A stretch of DNA of 64,000 bases from Syngnathus acus (GCF_901709675.1 NC_051095.1:15637456-15701455); one strand, 5' to 3'. Counted from the first letter of the stretch, positions 16,160 through 29,851 are shown. A program made the numbers and translations. The notes: generated by a model not told the origin, from the letters alone.

Positions 16160-18184
16160 GCATTTCAAGCTCCACCACATATTGCCAAGTAGCATTCCAT
16201 GCAAATTTCTTCCACAAAATTTGAATACTGACCAAAACTGTCATTTCAAATTTTGTAGCATCACCTGACACGGGAGTATACTTCATTTCAGGTTCCTTCG
16301 GTTCAAAATATGTTAGTAATGGAGGCTTTGAAGATCTGTAGTCGTTTCACTTTCCTCTCTGAACGCTTGCCCACTCTGTCATTGTTTCCCTTTCTCTGCC
16401 TGCATGAGTCAGTCAACAGTTCCAGAATTGAGAGTATTTATCTTTCTCCGTACGTCAGCGCTTGCCAACTTTGATCACATCTGAGGAGGAACGCGCCGAA
16501 TGACCTTCCTGACATTTTCTTGTTAAAAACCAACATCTGAGCTGACTTTGCGCGTGTGCAAATGTACGCTTGTGCGTGCATAACTCCTCGCCTGTGTATA
16601 AGAGCTGAGGTCAATGTGTATATTATCTCTGCATGACTCTGCCGTAATTACACAGTGAGAGGTGCCCATGTGGCGGCACATTTGGCCCCTCGCCACATCC
16701 CCTGCTTTTATTATGTCTTCTGTCTGGATGGAAAGAAAAAAAACACGGTGCGTCTGTGCATAATCAACGTAATAATGTAAGTGTGAAATCAAACTAAGCG
16801 TACATTCAAGACTGTGTGGTGCATATACTGTATTTTTTAGCAGCAGCAGCAGGAGTCATCAGTCTGTCATGTCTGTGTGTTGACTGACAGATTTCGTCAA
16901 AAGACACCCCAAGTCTCATTGTCTAGAATTGGGGTCAATTGATGATTGTTATTGCTGCAGTGGTCACATGACATCTTCTAATTGCCTGAACAGATTTGCC
17001 TTTTGCTCTTGAAAAGGACAAATTGCACAGAAATAGATGCGCTTTGTGTGTGTAAGGATGTGTGGGAGTGCATTTCTTTCAAAGTTGATGATTGATGATG
17101 TAAAACAGCCTGACAGCACTGACCTCCTTTTCCATCCTCAAAACAGAGCAGACGGGACAGTGGCTGTTAAGGAAAACCTCTGACTCCAGCTGGTGAACTT
17201 TCATTAACCCACATTGCTGAAAATCCAGGTCAGAACTTGTTTGTTGTACTCCGCACTGTCTTAAGATGAAATAAGCAATGGACCATTTTTGCAGTGACGT
17301 CTGTCCACGCTGTTATCTTTACTTCTACTACTCATATTTCATAGAATGGCTGGGCGAATATTGTTGTGAATAAATTTAAAGGGCAGCTTCCATTCGCCGA
17401 GAAGCAATTCAGCTGTGTTCACTCCCACAACGGCGCAAACACCTAGTGTGTCTAACTGTAGGCACCGAAAGGAAATGATTGTGCTTGGGCCAAATTTAGG
17501 CTCGGCATAAAAATAGGCCCCCTAGTGTTTGTTTTACTTTCTGATCAAATCAGTAAACCGACAGTCAGGCTCTCAGAACTAATTAATAGCAAGAGGTTCA
17601 AGAAAACTATGTTATTTGCCCAAAAACATCCGCCATGTGAAAATGCCTGTAGTGTAAAGATCCGAGATTAGGGAATGAGTAAATAATTTAGAACACATCC
17701 TAAAATCCTGGAGTGAGTTGTTTTTGTTTTTACAGAGATTTTACCAAGGGCGGGCTGTTCTTGTAATTGTGTTGGCTGTCACGACATCCCGGAATCAGAT
17801 AGAGGACACAAAAAGAAGACTTGCACAGTTCCCAGAAAAAATTTCCGTTTCAAGCTGTCAGGCCCAGTAAAAGTTTGCTGTAAAACTGACAAAACGAAAG
17901 AAAATAGAAAATTGTGAAACAAAAGTCAACTAGATTAATGGTAACATATAATGGAGAGCACCATAGATGAGAAAATAAAAAATAGCATAGATTTTGCAGT
18001 AATTAAGTGTATAGATTTTCAAACAACGGTTTCTTTAATTCGCACAGAATAGCAACATATACTGTACGTTGTTGCATCTCATCCAGTAAACCTCAGTGAT
18101 GTCCGGCATGTGGTGCCACAACGCTGTAATACAACGAAGGCATGCAGCTCTAAATTCAGACTTGCCCATATGCCCTTTTCCCGT

Positions 18185-18252
18185 CTGCCCCACTCGAGGA
18201 TCGAACCCGTACTGTCACCGCCTGCTAGCTAAGCAGTCAGCACCCCGTGGGA
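18185..18252 (-). repeat. tRNA-like SINE head, degraded
   Basis: On the minus strand a GGTTCGATCC B box follows a run resembling the SINE head at 29851. No acceptor-stem pairing or complete cloverleaf was seen, so it is not called a tRNA gene. Confidence 0.4.
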
Positions 18253-19061
18253 GGTACAGAAAGTGAAGTTTTATGTACTACTGTGCAGCCCATGGCATCC
18301 ATTACATCGGTATATTCTGTAAAGACCCATTACATTTTTCAAAAATCCCCAATATATCACAAGAACGGGACATAGTACATAATAATATAGCAGCATTCTT
18401 CACAATTTACCTTTAGTTATTAATCAGTACGTATTATTGCATTAGCAGCAGTCAAGATACAAGTTGCAAGAGACGGAGAGCAGGTCATCAGATATCAATT
18501 TAAAAACACTACTAAGTTGCTATGTCATGAGTTGAGTTCCACAAAAGTGACCTTCTAAAGTTAGTTTTATCACTTAGCATCTCACCTTCTCTACTTCTCC
18601 CACAGCCATTGAGATGATCACGTTCTTTTGCATCTCCGTCCTGCAAGGACTTTTACAGCAGGCTCTTAAAACAGTGCTGCACGCACGCACGCTTCGTGGA
18701 GCCCGGGAATTGATAAAACACTCGTCACGTACAGGCCTGGACTCTAGGGGGAAAAAAAGTGTCAAGACTTGGGAGTTTTGCAGCTCCGAGGGCCAAGTAA
18801 CACAATCTGACCCCTTGAAATAGACCTTGGGGACAATGTGCACACGCGTGCTTTTTTGTGTGCTAGTCCACTTGACCAAATTTAACTGAGGGCATTCTGC
18901 AGCTGCTCCCAGGTTTAGTTATAGTATAGTAGCGCACCGAAACGGCACAGCGGGCTGTCGAAGGCTGTCACTCTCCTGTTTCTCCATCTCATGCACACAC
19001 ATAGTTAAAAGACTCAAAACACAGGCTAAGAATACAGCAAATACATACGATCACATTACCT

Positions 19062-19445
19062 CAAGGTAGGATGCCCTGGAGGAATGGGATGGTGGGATGG
19101 GAGTCGGGATAAAGAAGGATGACGAGTGACTATGTGGGAAGGAGGAGAGAATCTCAAATGGTGGAATTCACCAAACGCAGAAAGAAGAATGAATGATGGA
19201 GTGAATGTTGGGAGGTCAAACCATGGTAGGATGAGTGAGAGGACGAAATTAGATGGTGAGATCCATGTGAGGAGAAACTGAGAGTGGGAACAATAAAGGG
19301 AGAGTTTGGGAGGATGGGTTAATCATGGGAAAGAAGGGATACATTACAAGAGAAAGTAAGGTGATCAAAGGATGGATAATGGCTAAAAGAAAGGGATTAT
19401 GGAATGAATGAAGCCAAAGAGAAGATGGGGGAGGGTGATGTGACC
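19062..19445. repeat. Purine-rich, quasi-repetitive tract
   Basis: About 380 bp in which the + strand is very rich in A and G, with recurring GGATGG, GGGAGG and GAATGAATG words. Looks like a decayed simple repeat. Confidence 0.6.
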
Positions 19446-21085
19446 ATGTCAATCACACGACTGTGTAAAAATAACAACAAATTGTATATTTCAGCCTAAA
19501 ACAGTCATTTAAGCGGGTAGAAAGTTCAAAATATAAACGATGGACACTCATGGCACACCAAAGCAGTGTTTTTTCCAAAATGATTTTCTTTACGTTGGGA
19601 TTCAATACAAGGCACAATAAATCTGTACACTTGTTTTTTTTGTTGCAAAATTCAGAAAAGCCAACTTTCACAAAAGCAAAACTTAAAATGTCTCGTTCAA
19701 TTGCCTAACAAAGTTATTTTTAAGTTTGAGGTCACCCAACTCATTATTTTTTTAAACAGTGACAGGCTAAGGGAGGACGTGTGAAAAACGTAATCGAGTC
19801 ACAAATGTTCTGCTGAGGGAATGAGTAGTACGGGTGCATTGTGTATGGTTTGCACGTGATGAAAGGACGAGCTGACCTAAATATTCAAACTTCAAAGATA
19901 AGCTCTGTCTCGCTGCTCTGCTTATTAAAGGAAGTCAGTACGAGTCTGACTTGGCGGCCAGCGCGTGGTCAGTCGCTGAGGTCAGTAGAGCAGCACAGCA
20001 GACTGGATTTGCGTCTATCATTAGGGATTGCGATCCATGTTGTCTTATTTTGGTATGGCTTTAACACTAGTGTAGGCACACACACACACACACACGCCCA
20101 TACACACAACCATGGGCAATAGTGGAATTTTAAAAAAGGCAAAGCAGTTCAAACGGTTCACGGAGCTTAGATGAGATGGATGAGGTCGGTCTTTTATGAG
20201 CTCATAGCGACATTTCTATGTCAAGCCACCGATTGATTGTCCCGTATCGGTTACCTAAATGTTCATGATGATATCATCTATTTGTGTACATGACAATTTT
20301 ATGAGGTGTAATTCTACAATAATCCCATTCTAGCTATTTTTGTATGGGATTTTCGGCTTGTCTCGTCAGGGGTAGCCACAATGAGTCACTCGCATGATTT
20401 GTTTGGCAGAGTTTTTACGACGGAATCCCTTCGTGACACAACCCACTGGAAACAGCAATGGATGGGAAGTGAACCAACAGCGTCTACATACATTTTTTAT
20501 ACATATACATTTCAATACAGGTCATAATTTTCTCTTCTTTATAACAACTGTTGAGTTTGTCCGCGTTTGCTGCAGCTCCTAAAATGTTCTTGATTGAGGA
20601 GAAAACTAAATAGTTGGCTTGTTTTGTGCACATAGCAACAAACAACTGGTAAACACGTTTTATAAGTTCATTTACATTAGGTCCAGTCCCATCTAAGTAG
20701 AAAGTGTGTGCGTGCATGTGTGCGCGCGCACACCTCTTCATTCAATTTTAGCCCGGCCAACATTTCAATGACAGTAATTGTAGCTTATAATAGTTAACAA
20801 TGACAGTTATATTTAATTCTATTTAATAGAGCATTTTGACTGTGAGCAACAGACTAATAAAGTGGGATGCAAATTCTACCTCAAGCCACTTTAATGAGAT
20901 GTTGAATGGCCATTAAATGAAGTTGGACAACAACAGCTGACTCACAAACAAGACAATTAAGAGTTTCAAAACAGGACATAAAAACAAGCATCTCTAGAGA
21001 TTGCGAATGTCTTTGCAGAAATTCCCTGATTGTCAGAAACAATAAGTTAGTCAAGACACATATTTAACCCGTGTGTTTCTTTCAG

Positions 21086-24000
21086 ATGATGTCATCACAA
21101 CAACTGAAGAATGCTTGGCTGTGGCCGCTTCTAGTCGTGCTTTTGAAGCTGTGCCTCACTTTTGCTGATCCTCTGCGGCCACTCAACGGGAGCGAATGCG
21201 CAGCCAAAGGCCCTGCTTCCTACATTGTGGTATTTACGGGCCACTGGAGTCCACAGGCCTTCCCAAAGCAGTATCCATTGTTCAGGCCTCCTGCACAGTG
21301 GTCCAAACTCATAGGTGAGAAGTCATACTGGCATTAAATAGTACTTTGATCTTTGAATAATTTGGTAGTTTTATGGCTTGTGTCACACTGGTGTCGTATC
21401 CTGGCTTCAGCCTCCCTGTTGAGATTTTGAATGTTCTCCCCTGCGCTTGAGTTTCCCCCGGCTTCCTCCCAAATGATCAAAAGTTGCCTCTCAAACCAGC
21501 AGTGTCCTAACCTAGTTCTGGAGGGCCACTGTCCTGGGTGATTCAGATGACTCCCTCCGATTCAAATGATTAGGGTTGTGATCAGTCTTCTTCAGAGCTT
21601 GCTGGCAAAATGAATCAGCTGTGTCGGAGGAAGGAAACTAAAATATGCAGCTCAGCAGCCCTCAAGGACTGGAGCTTGACATCCCTGCTCTAAAGTCTAA
21701 AGACGAGGGTGTAAATGCTCGGTGGTCAACATGTACCATCAGAGGTGGCAAATCCAGGTCCACATTAGAGTTGAAGCACCTGTAGCTAAAAAATCCAGTG
21801 TGGCATGCTTTTCAATTCTGGCCCTGGATTTGCCAATACTGGCCCTCAGTTTGGCAGGCAAGCAGTCCAGTGTTCCTGGCTCTTGCCCAGAGTCAGCTGG
21901 GTTAGGCTCCACCTCACCCCTGATTCGACGAGCGCTATAGAAAATGGATCGATGCTTGCTTTTTACCAAACTGCTGTGTCTGCTGCCTCGCTTCTCCACT
22001 TACACCCGATGCAAAATCCCCACTTTGCTTAATTGAGTTTGTTCCATCGTAGTTGATGACATTCCACCTTCATCCTTTTCCAATCCAAACCATTCAGATT
22101 GCCCGCTGACTGGTATTTTTGCTCTCTATCAAGTGTCACTTTATGGCCTTGCTGTCAGCACGCACTTCTGCTCACAGACACGAGCAGTGGCGGGATGTTA
22201 ATGAGCTAAGTGGTGAATAGCAGACGGCCTAAACGCTACCAGATGGATTTCTGTGTTTCTCTAACTGTCTCCTGACTGTCCAGCCATATCTATGATAGTT
22301 TTCTATTACCCTTCCTCCCGCCCACACCCACACATTTCCACTGGTTTACCACAGTGCTGGCGATAAAGAGTGCAGCGGAGGTTTGGGGCTGAGAGAAGGT
22401 GGGTGATGACTATCGGGGCGTGGTCGGGTCAGAACTTTCCTTAAAGCTCGGAGCAGAATGGGAAACAATTCAAGTTCATCTCGGCTCCTTTTTCCCTTCC
22501 AAATACGGATGGATGGCAGATGTTGATGCATGTGTGTGTCCATGTGTGTTTGTGCCAGACCACGGTTGTGCGTCAGTGCCTGTGGCGACCGTGGCTTGCT
22601 TCGGTTTCAGCCGCACTGGTCCTACCTTGCCAGAAGATGATGGCCTACTTACTCCATGAAGAGGCAGAAACCAGAGCTTTGGTGGCAAGAGTGTGTCATC
22701 AATGGATTTAAGAGGGGACAACCCATCAAGATGTTTGGAGAATGGTTTAAGGCTCCTTTAGTGACGGGACAAGGACACTGCTCTGGGTGAATGAAGCGTG
22801 TAAAAAAAAAAAAAAAAAAGGGATGCCTTAATATCTTGGTGGGGTTTAAAAAAAAAAACATGATGGGTGATTGAATTTCAAGGTCTTGATGCCTGTGGGA
22901 ACCTAGTTAGGATGGAAATGCAATTATGGGCACAAGTAATGACAGAACGGGGAGTAACGGGATAGTGTGTGAAGTGTCCTGGTCACGTTGTGCGTGTGCG
23001 TGTGTGTGTGTGTGTGTTTGTGTGTTTGTGTGTGGCTTGCTGCGCTGTGTGCATTAATACATGTGTCAGGAGTGTTTAAGTATGACTGCGTGTGCTTGTG
23101 CGTGTGTGTGTGAACCTTGCAAAGTGAGGTAAGGCAGAACCATCAGAGCATTTGTCAGCGTGTTTCTGGCTAACCCTGCTCTGGCCTTAAAACCACTGGG
23201 TCCAGTCCAGTGCTACTGTGTTTTTTTTTTTCAATAAGAAGCTTCATTTTAAACAAAATATAGTGTCCCTTCACAGATAACCGGGACGACATCTGAGAAT
23301 GTGAAACAAATGGTTTAGTTAGTTTGCAAACAAATATCAGTAAAGTAAGGATTTTTAGGAATTAAAGACCTGCGAACCGCATGGACTTGAACATCTTGAC
23401 AGCCAAAGCACATTGGTTTTATCCGTGTAGATGAAGAAAGTATTCAGAGATATGCATTTAAGCTCTTTTGGGGCGGCGGCGGTGATTATGTGTTTAAATG
23501 CAGGAAGCTGGAGGCAGTCATTGAAATACCTACAGACTCCAGCACGGTGGAAGTGATCTCAGCGTCTGGCAGAGGCTCTGTGGTCCTTCACTGACATTGG
23601 GATGCATTCCAAAGAATAAGAATCTCACTGCTGTCTTCTCTTCTTTCTTGTGTGTCTTTCTCACTTCAGCGGTGAGCCATAATCGCCATTTTCGGCTCTG
23701 GGAGGAGGGCGCTAAGGCCAGCGAAGGGGTGCAGAACTTTGCCGAAGTTGGCGTGACGGTGGAGCTGATGAAGTCGGCCAAAGAGGCAAGGAGGAGACGC
23801 TCGGTCGGCACCATGTACCGGACGGCCGGCATCCCAAACGGAATCGGGCACAGCTCCACGGAGTTGCTCATGCTTCCCAGGAACTCACTGGTACTTGAAG
23901 TCAAACTCATTCACAAAAGCACACGCATATGCTCAGACAGCGTTAAAAAGCCACATTTCCTGCAAACGGTCCAGTTCAACCGGGAACGGTATGGTTTGGA

Positions 24001-27000
24001 GCCGTAAACTTTGATCACCGCAGGGAGCGTAGACGCAAAGGCAACTGCTGTGTCAGCTGTTGAAACGTGTGACATCATAGCATTGTGACACAACGTAACT
24101 GGGCTGTAAATCTTGACTCAAACTGGCCAGCCAATGTCTGAGTTAAACACATTTCAAGACCAATTTAAAGTCGGACGAATAAGGGCCGTATCTCTCTCTC
24201 CGGGTATTAGATTACATCTTCAAATCCCTTCCATGTACATAATTCAAAATTATTTTTCCCTCCTCTTCGTTTGTAGTCTTTTTCAAGTACAAAACGTTTG
24301 ACCCCAATCTAACTCCATATAAAAGATGACGAGGTAGAAGTAAGCCTTAATTTGTCGGATCTTGAAAAAACTCGCCTATTGACTGCTTGCATAAACATAA
24401 CCAACTACAAATGTTGGTGCCACGTGCTGCACAACATGACTGCGTTCCACTTAGTTGGAGGTCTGGGTCAAGGACACCTCTCTGGCAACAACACTGTATT
24501 TTGATCTGCTCTATCCATTGAGGACTTCAATCTGTCAGTTCTTAGTCAAGTCCTTGTAACCAAGACTGTGCTCCAAGAAGTGACAGTTCTCTGAAATCCA
24601 ATAAGAGAAATGCTTTAGGGCAACCCCACACCACTTGAACGTGCCACTGATTTTTATAATGGTGCCGAATTGGAATTGTCTGACGCTCTTTTCTTGGTAC
24701 CTTTCATACATTTTGATAAATGAGAAAAAAAAAACGTATTCAGTCCGACAGTGAACCACTTGAGCACCGATTTCCACCACCCAATCAGGCTGCTGGCCCC
24801 GGAGCCACAAACGCCCACGTGCATCCTGCACAGTCTGGACTCTGACGCCTGTCCCATTGAATTCTGTCTGATTGTCAGATGTCTTTAACGCAATAGTTGT
24901 GGCGCCTGCACTCAATCAGCTTTCTTTTGAAATTACATTACAATATAAATACAGCTAATTTCTTGGAAATGCTCAACCATCTCGCACCACTAGCGGTTTT
25001 GAAGCAGGTTTTACTTTCTCTGAACTATATTTAGATATGAAGACTGACACCAATCGGATTTTTGGATGAGCAATAAGAGGGCTCAACCATAAGTCTCCAG
25101 AGATTGCGTAATACCTCAGGAAATAGAAATGACTCCACTGCGATGCCTCTTTGTGTACACAAGTCTCAACACTTGTGTAATGTCGCACCAGTGTGCCATC
25201 GTCGGATAGTGTTACGGCATTCCTAAACAGCATAAGTACCTGGAATAAAATGCAGTGCTGTTTGAGCGACTTAGCCTACCGGTGTAATACCTTTAATTGA
25301 TTGAAGTGACAACATATACTCATTTTGCATTAAAATATTCCCTTAAAAAATATCATTTGATACAAGCAAGTGCCACCATTGTTGTGTGATGTCAGACTTC
25401 TGCAGAAATCAGGGTAGCTCAATCAAGTGTCGAATCACTGTGGGATGAGGATGGCAAATTTGATTTCCTGGCTGCAACTTTGGTTGTCACGGCTTAGCTG
25501 CCGTACTGAAAAAAAAATTGCAAAGGTCAACCGGAGACTCTTCTGTGGCTGGGAATACATTGGAGTGCACCACTCATAAATTATTTAACAATAAAAATAT
25601 ATTGAATCTACACAGATAATATTGAACTAAAACACCATTTTGTGCGTTGCTTTATGTTGTCTCATGAGAAAGATGGATAGTGGTGTGTTTTTAATCATTG
25701 CTATGTGCCTGGTGACCTACATTATCTTTATTGGCCGCCAGACCTTGGGAGCCCTGAAAATCATAAACAATCCCGCTGGAGCACTTCGTTGTTGTCAACT
25801 TATCATCATCTGAGGCGTCTGTCGACCGGGCCGAATTCTTCTAGACCAGAGGCGGAAAGGCAATGCGGGTCAGACAGTTGTGCGGTTTGTAGAACATGAC
25901 AGAATGATGAGTGTCTGTTGACTGCTTCATCTGTTATTCAGCTTTTATGCAAGCTTGTTTTTTAGGCTATCCTTCTCCAGCCATGCACAAAGCCACAAAT
26001 ACGGTGTCTCAAACACGGATAGTACGACATGTCTCCATAAACCTGATGAGCTTCTTGCTGTTGTTTTATTTGTACAATTGCCATTGTGAGTCACACTGGG
26101 CACGAATCCCGAGGTAAACATCTAGTTAGTGGAAGAGTTTTCTTGCTGGACAAAAAGAGAGACCTTGATTGGTTCATTGACGATGTCAGCATGGCTCCTA
26201 TTTTCAGCAGTTCTTCAGATATAAAAAGGTTCTGCAGGTTTCTGGGTGTGAGCCAGCCCAGCATGTGCTGACTGACCCCCAGGCTACTTCCTGGATGAGG
26301 TCATGAGCTAACGGAAAATATTCATCACACAGGCAAACATGCATAGGAACCTGCATGCGGGTCTTTCTTTTTATCATTGGATGAAGAAATACGGTCGAGG
26401 TGGTTTTTACTTTGGCTTGCGCACGTGGTATCAACATGTCTCCCCTGGGCATACTTTTTGCCAGGGCCAGTAAATCCTAAACACGTCCGTCTGTCTGTCA
26501 GACTTGTTTTATCGAGAAATCGTCAACTGCAAGATCAAAGCGTACTGCTCCTGACCTACAGATGGAGATTCATCCTGAATCTGGTCGGTCACTTGGTCCC
26601 AAGTAGACTGTAAATGCAAAATGTGAAAATACGTCCTTGCATCTGCACAACAGAATTCAAGCAGTTTCTCTCACCTTTACAATTAAAATGTGATGACAAC
26701 ATTAGAAGCACAAACCTGAAAAGCATATTGATGATCATATTGTTTCAGCTGTCTCTGATGGTGAAGATGATCCCCAGCCCTGACTGGTTTGTCGGCGTGG
26801 ACAGCCTAAACCTTTGCGAGGGCGGTCACTGGAAACAGGACGTGACCATTGACCTGCAACCTTATGACGCCGGGACCGACAGCGGGTTCACTTTCTCCTC
26901 CCCTAACTTTCCCACCAGTCCTCCAGAAAACATCTCAAAGGTAAATTAGGGTCTTAAAATGGTTACTCCTACAAAACAGACATTTGACAGCGGTATTACG

Positions 27001-28343
27001 TCTATCGACACTGGTTCTATGTATTTGTCCGTTACAGCATTTGAGAATATATTGCAAACAGTATACAAAGAGAAGTATAGCCATTATTTCCAATGTTTGA
27101 CAAGATGGGGTCAATGTCTCAACTGCTCGTATGAGAAATAGATTGAGAAGTAGGACTTCAGCAGATTTCCCCTAGAAGTGAAAGCTTGGCAGAACTCACC
27201 TGACCTGAAGTCATATAATAAAAAAAAGACCTTTCTTATATAACAAAAGGCATTTAAAAGTTGGGCTCTTTGACATTTGTTGGCTCGCTGAGTGAATTAT
27301 GCCTGACGGTATGTTTTTGTTTCTATGTGTCTTTCAGATCACCTCTCAGATGCCAAACCACCCCGCCAACTCCTTCTACTATCCACGCCTGAATGAACTT
27401 CCACCCATTGCCAGCATAAAGATCACACGGCAGAGCAGATCTCTTCACCGCCAAGTACCCATGTCCAATCACATCCTCCCAAACTCCATCACTCCTCAGA
27501 GATTCTCAGGTGAGCCCTCGTTGTTGAGATGATCAACAGCACAGCACAGCACACACATAATGATCATGTGTCTCCACCAACAATTGGAAATATCCTCCAC
27601 CAAAGCAGATGTCTGCCGTAGTACCAGGATAGACCTGAGGGAGGCAGCAGAGTGACACAAGGCTGATACAGGCTGCCGGAATATAGGAAGAAACAGCACT
27701 GTTGCCAATTTAGCAACTGCCAACTTAGCCACCTGACCCCTCTACAATTTTGCAAAAAAGTCATATAAATTTGCTTACAACAAAATCACTCTTATCACAC
27801 CCACAGCATTAGAATATTTTTTTTGTGACAGAAGAATCAGGGCCTGCTGGCTTTGGCCTTTCTGTGTGGAATTTGCATGTTCTACCCATGCTTTTTTTTC
27901 TTCTCAGTATTCGGTTCCCTCCCACATTCCAAATTAAATTGACTGTGTGTGAAAGGTTATTTGTTCATACCAACCATTCAATCATCACTGGAATTGTTGC
28001 TTGCCATATAAATGCTCAGGTTTCCTATAATAATTATGAAATAAAACTGTGGTTGTCATTTTTATGGATAACAAGAATCTTGTTTTACTACCTCATCGAA
28101 AGTGGTTCAGTTGCAGTTTAATCAATATTTATCTGTTTTTCCACTGACATAGTAACTCCACTCGACTGTGAAGTGTCTCTCTGGTCATCCTGGGGCTTGT
28201 GTCTGGGGCCCTGCTCCAAAGGCGGCGTCCGCCATCGCACACGCTACATCCTTCTACGGCCGGCCAATGCAGGCGATCCTTGCCCTGAGCTGGAGGAACA
28301 AGCTGAGTGCCTACCGCACAGATGCGTGAAGAAGCGCCACTAA
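21086..28343 (+). CDS. spon2: Spondin-2 (mindin), secreted matrix protein, spliced
   Basis: Spondin-2 is a secreted extracellular-matrix protein that binds integrins and microbial surface components. Coding exons are 21086-21314, 23670-23890, 26749-26940, 27338-27509 and 28153-28343, giving 334 residues with all phases consistent (human protein about 331). ATG 21086 directly follows a TTTCTTTCAG acceptor, so the 5' UTR begins in an upstream exon. A hydrophobic signal peptide (about residues 1-28, ending LTFA) is followed by an N-glycosylation sequon in LNGSE. The F-spondin domain is recognised by [30 protein letters not shown] and [17 protein letters not shown]. The last exon encodes one thrombospondin type 1 repeat starting [14 protein letters not shown], with the WSSW C-mannosylation context. 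Teleosts can carry two spon2 genes; which copy this is cannot be told. Confidence 0.95.
21500..21687. mobile_element. Short hAT-like non-autonomous element, 188 bp
   Basis: The left end cagtgtcctaacc...tctggagggcc is matched by the reverse complement of the right end (cagggatgtcaagctcc...). CAG-type termini with a TCAAGCTCC/GGAGGGCC core are typical of hAT-type short elements in fish. No clear target duplication. Confidence 0.5.
21740..21841. mobile_element. Short terminal-inverted-repeat element, 102 bp
   Basis: The left end cagaggtggcaaatccaggt pairs with the right end ccctggatttgccaatactg, with about 17 of 20 positions complementary. Probably a hAT-like miniature element. Confidence 0.5.
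22984..23115. repeat. TG-rich microsatellite region
   Basis: Imperfect (TG)n with TTTG interruptions at about 22988-23034 and a shorter run near 23098-23112. Confidence 0.8.
27835..27970 (+). repeat. Degraded SINE fragment (spon2 intron 4)
   Basis: Contains ctgtgtggaatttgcatgtt and ggttccctcccacattccaa in the same order as the family body. Confidence 0.55.
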
Positions 28344-28590
28344 CCCACAGATCACGGTTGCTGCCAGTATTCAACACTGGGACTCATGGTATTACTGCTG
28401 GACTGAGAAACTTTTTTGCATTATTCCCTTGGTAATGCAAAGGATTTTCCTCCCTGTCAAGACTGCATTTATTGTGTTGCCTATTAGTTTTAGTGTGTAG
28501 TTCTCCCTTGATGGCAAATGTAGCAGAGTGTTGGACCAATGGTGAAAAACAACAACAAATAAAAATAAAAAAAACTTCATGTGAGGTGTT
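28344..28590 (+). other. spon2: spon2 3' UTR with polyadenylation signal
   Basis: The stop codon TAA is at 28341-28343. The first AATAAA is at 28558-28563, within an A-rich stretch; a second at 28924-28929 is followed by TG-rich sequence and could be an alternative end. Confidence 0.65.
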
Positions 28591-29476
28591 GTTGCTGAGG
28601 TGAGTAAAAGTTAAATGAATTCAAGTGAGTCCTCTGTAACCTCCATCAAGTCAGTCAAGTGCCTGCCCACAGTCGCTCTATTACGCACACAGCAAACTCT
28701 TTTCACTGACCACTGGCCACATACAGCACTTTCCAAAATAACCTCACGCCCCAACTGATGAACATGAATAACGGCTTAAAACATCCATCCAGCCAGTAAA
28801 GAAGCTTATTTGTTTTAAAACAAGATGCCATTTTTAAAGGGAATATTTATACGTTGTTCTATTTTGGTTATTTTAATGTTAACGTTTTGTATATACCGTA
28901 TTCTAACTCATGTATTACTCATGAATAAACGTGAAGTGTTTTTCACAATAGGACACTTGTGTGTGGCTTTCAATTTGGGAAAATAAACATCTTCCTGTTT
29001 CCACAGCTCTTAGAGAACTTTATTAAGAAAGAGAACTTTATTGACAGCTAGCGATTATCCGATTCAAATTCTACATTGTTGAGGAAAATCTAGTCAACAG
29101 AAAAAGCTTAAAGAAAATGCCTTTTAATCCACAGTTATTTACTAAATCATACATATCTTTTTAAGAGTCTCTTCCATACTTAGACATCATCTGAAACCAT
29201 TTTGTTCCTTATTTTACCTGACAGCAGAGTCGAACAGTCTGCAAATTGGCCTGTGGGAAGTAAAATATGTTCTACTTGGATCAGGGTTGTTTAAAGATGA
29301 CCTCTGACCCCTAGCACAGAGAGCCTTCCACAGTTGTTGGAGGCATGCCTGAACCAGAGATGCAGCCACTTACAGTGAAATGAACTATGAATGACTGTAA
29401 CCGCATATTGATCAAATACCACACGTCATCAGAGGGTGAATGGTTGCGTGTTATCTTCATAGTTAGTTTTTCTGAT
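28591..29476. other. Intergenic DNA, spon2 to SINE
   Basis: Nothing recognised apart from the possible distal spon2 polyadenylation signal at 28924-28929. Confidence 0.5.
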
Positions 29477-29489
29477 GGCAACAGATAAT

Positions 29490-29851
29490 CCATCCATCCA
29501 TTTTCTGTACCGCTTAGTCCCCACGGGGGTCGCGGGCGTGCTGGAGCCTATCCCAGCCGTCATCGGGCAGTAGGCGGGGGACACCCTGAACCGGTCGCCA
29601 GCCAATCGCAGGGCACACAGAGACAAACAACCATACGCACTCGCACTCACACCTAGGGACAATTTGGAGTGCTCAATCGGCCTACCAAGCATGTTTTTGG
29701 GATGTGGGAGGAAACCGGAGTGCCCGGAGAAAACCCACGCGGGCCCGGGGAGAACATGCAAACTCCACACAGGGAGGGCCGGAGGTGGAATCGAACCCGC
29801 ACCCTCCTAACTGTGAGGCGGACGTGCTACCCAGTGCGCCACCGAGCCGCC
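29490..29851 (-). mobile_element. Intact tRNA-derived SINE with 13-bp target-site duplication
   Basis: The 362-bp element is flanked by identical 13-bp copies of ggcaacagataat at 29477-29489 and 29852-29864. Read on the minus strand it starts with a tRNA-like head (ggcggctcggtggcgcactg) with an internal B box GGTTCGATTCC (29787-29797), then a non-tRNA body, and ends agaaaatggatggatgg, a GGAT-type simple tail. Head, body, tail and direct repeats together are the structure of a retroposed SINE. At least six degraded relatives lie in the window. Family name not assigned. Confidence 0.85.

Larger units (their letters stand above)
15133..21085 (+). other. Region upstream of the first spon2 coding exon
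   Basis: No coding exon recognised. Possibly the first intron of spon2. It holds a CA microsatellite (16083-16157), a tRNA-like SINE head (18185-18252), a purine-rich tract (19062-19445) and a short CA run (20077-20095). Confidence 0.5.
21385..21965 (+). repeat. Degraded SINE split by two hAT-like elements (spon2 intron 1)
   Basis: The left part (about 21395-21499) has tgttctcccc and cggcttcctcccaaatgatc. The right part (about 21880-21960) has gggttaggctccacctcacc and ends agaaaatggatcgatgc. These are the middle and 3' end of the SINE family seen intact at 29490-29851. Between them lie the short elements 21500-21687 and 21740-21841, so they probably inserted into the older SINE. Confidence 0.55.

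Noticed and set aside
18185-18252. Functional tRNA gene on the minus strand
   Set aside because: B box is good but the acceptor and anticodon arms do not form; better explained as a SINE head.
24535-24915. 126-codon minus-strand open frame in spon2 intron 2
   Set aside because: No domain recognised, no splice context, contains low-complexity Phe run; likely chance.
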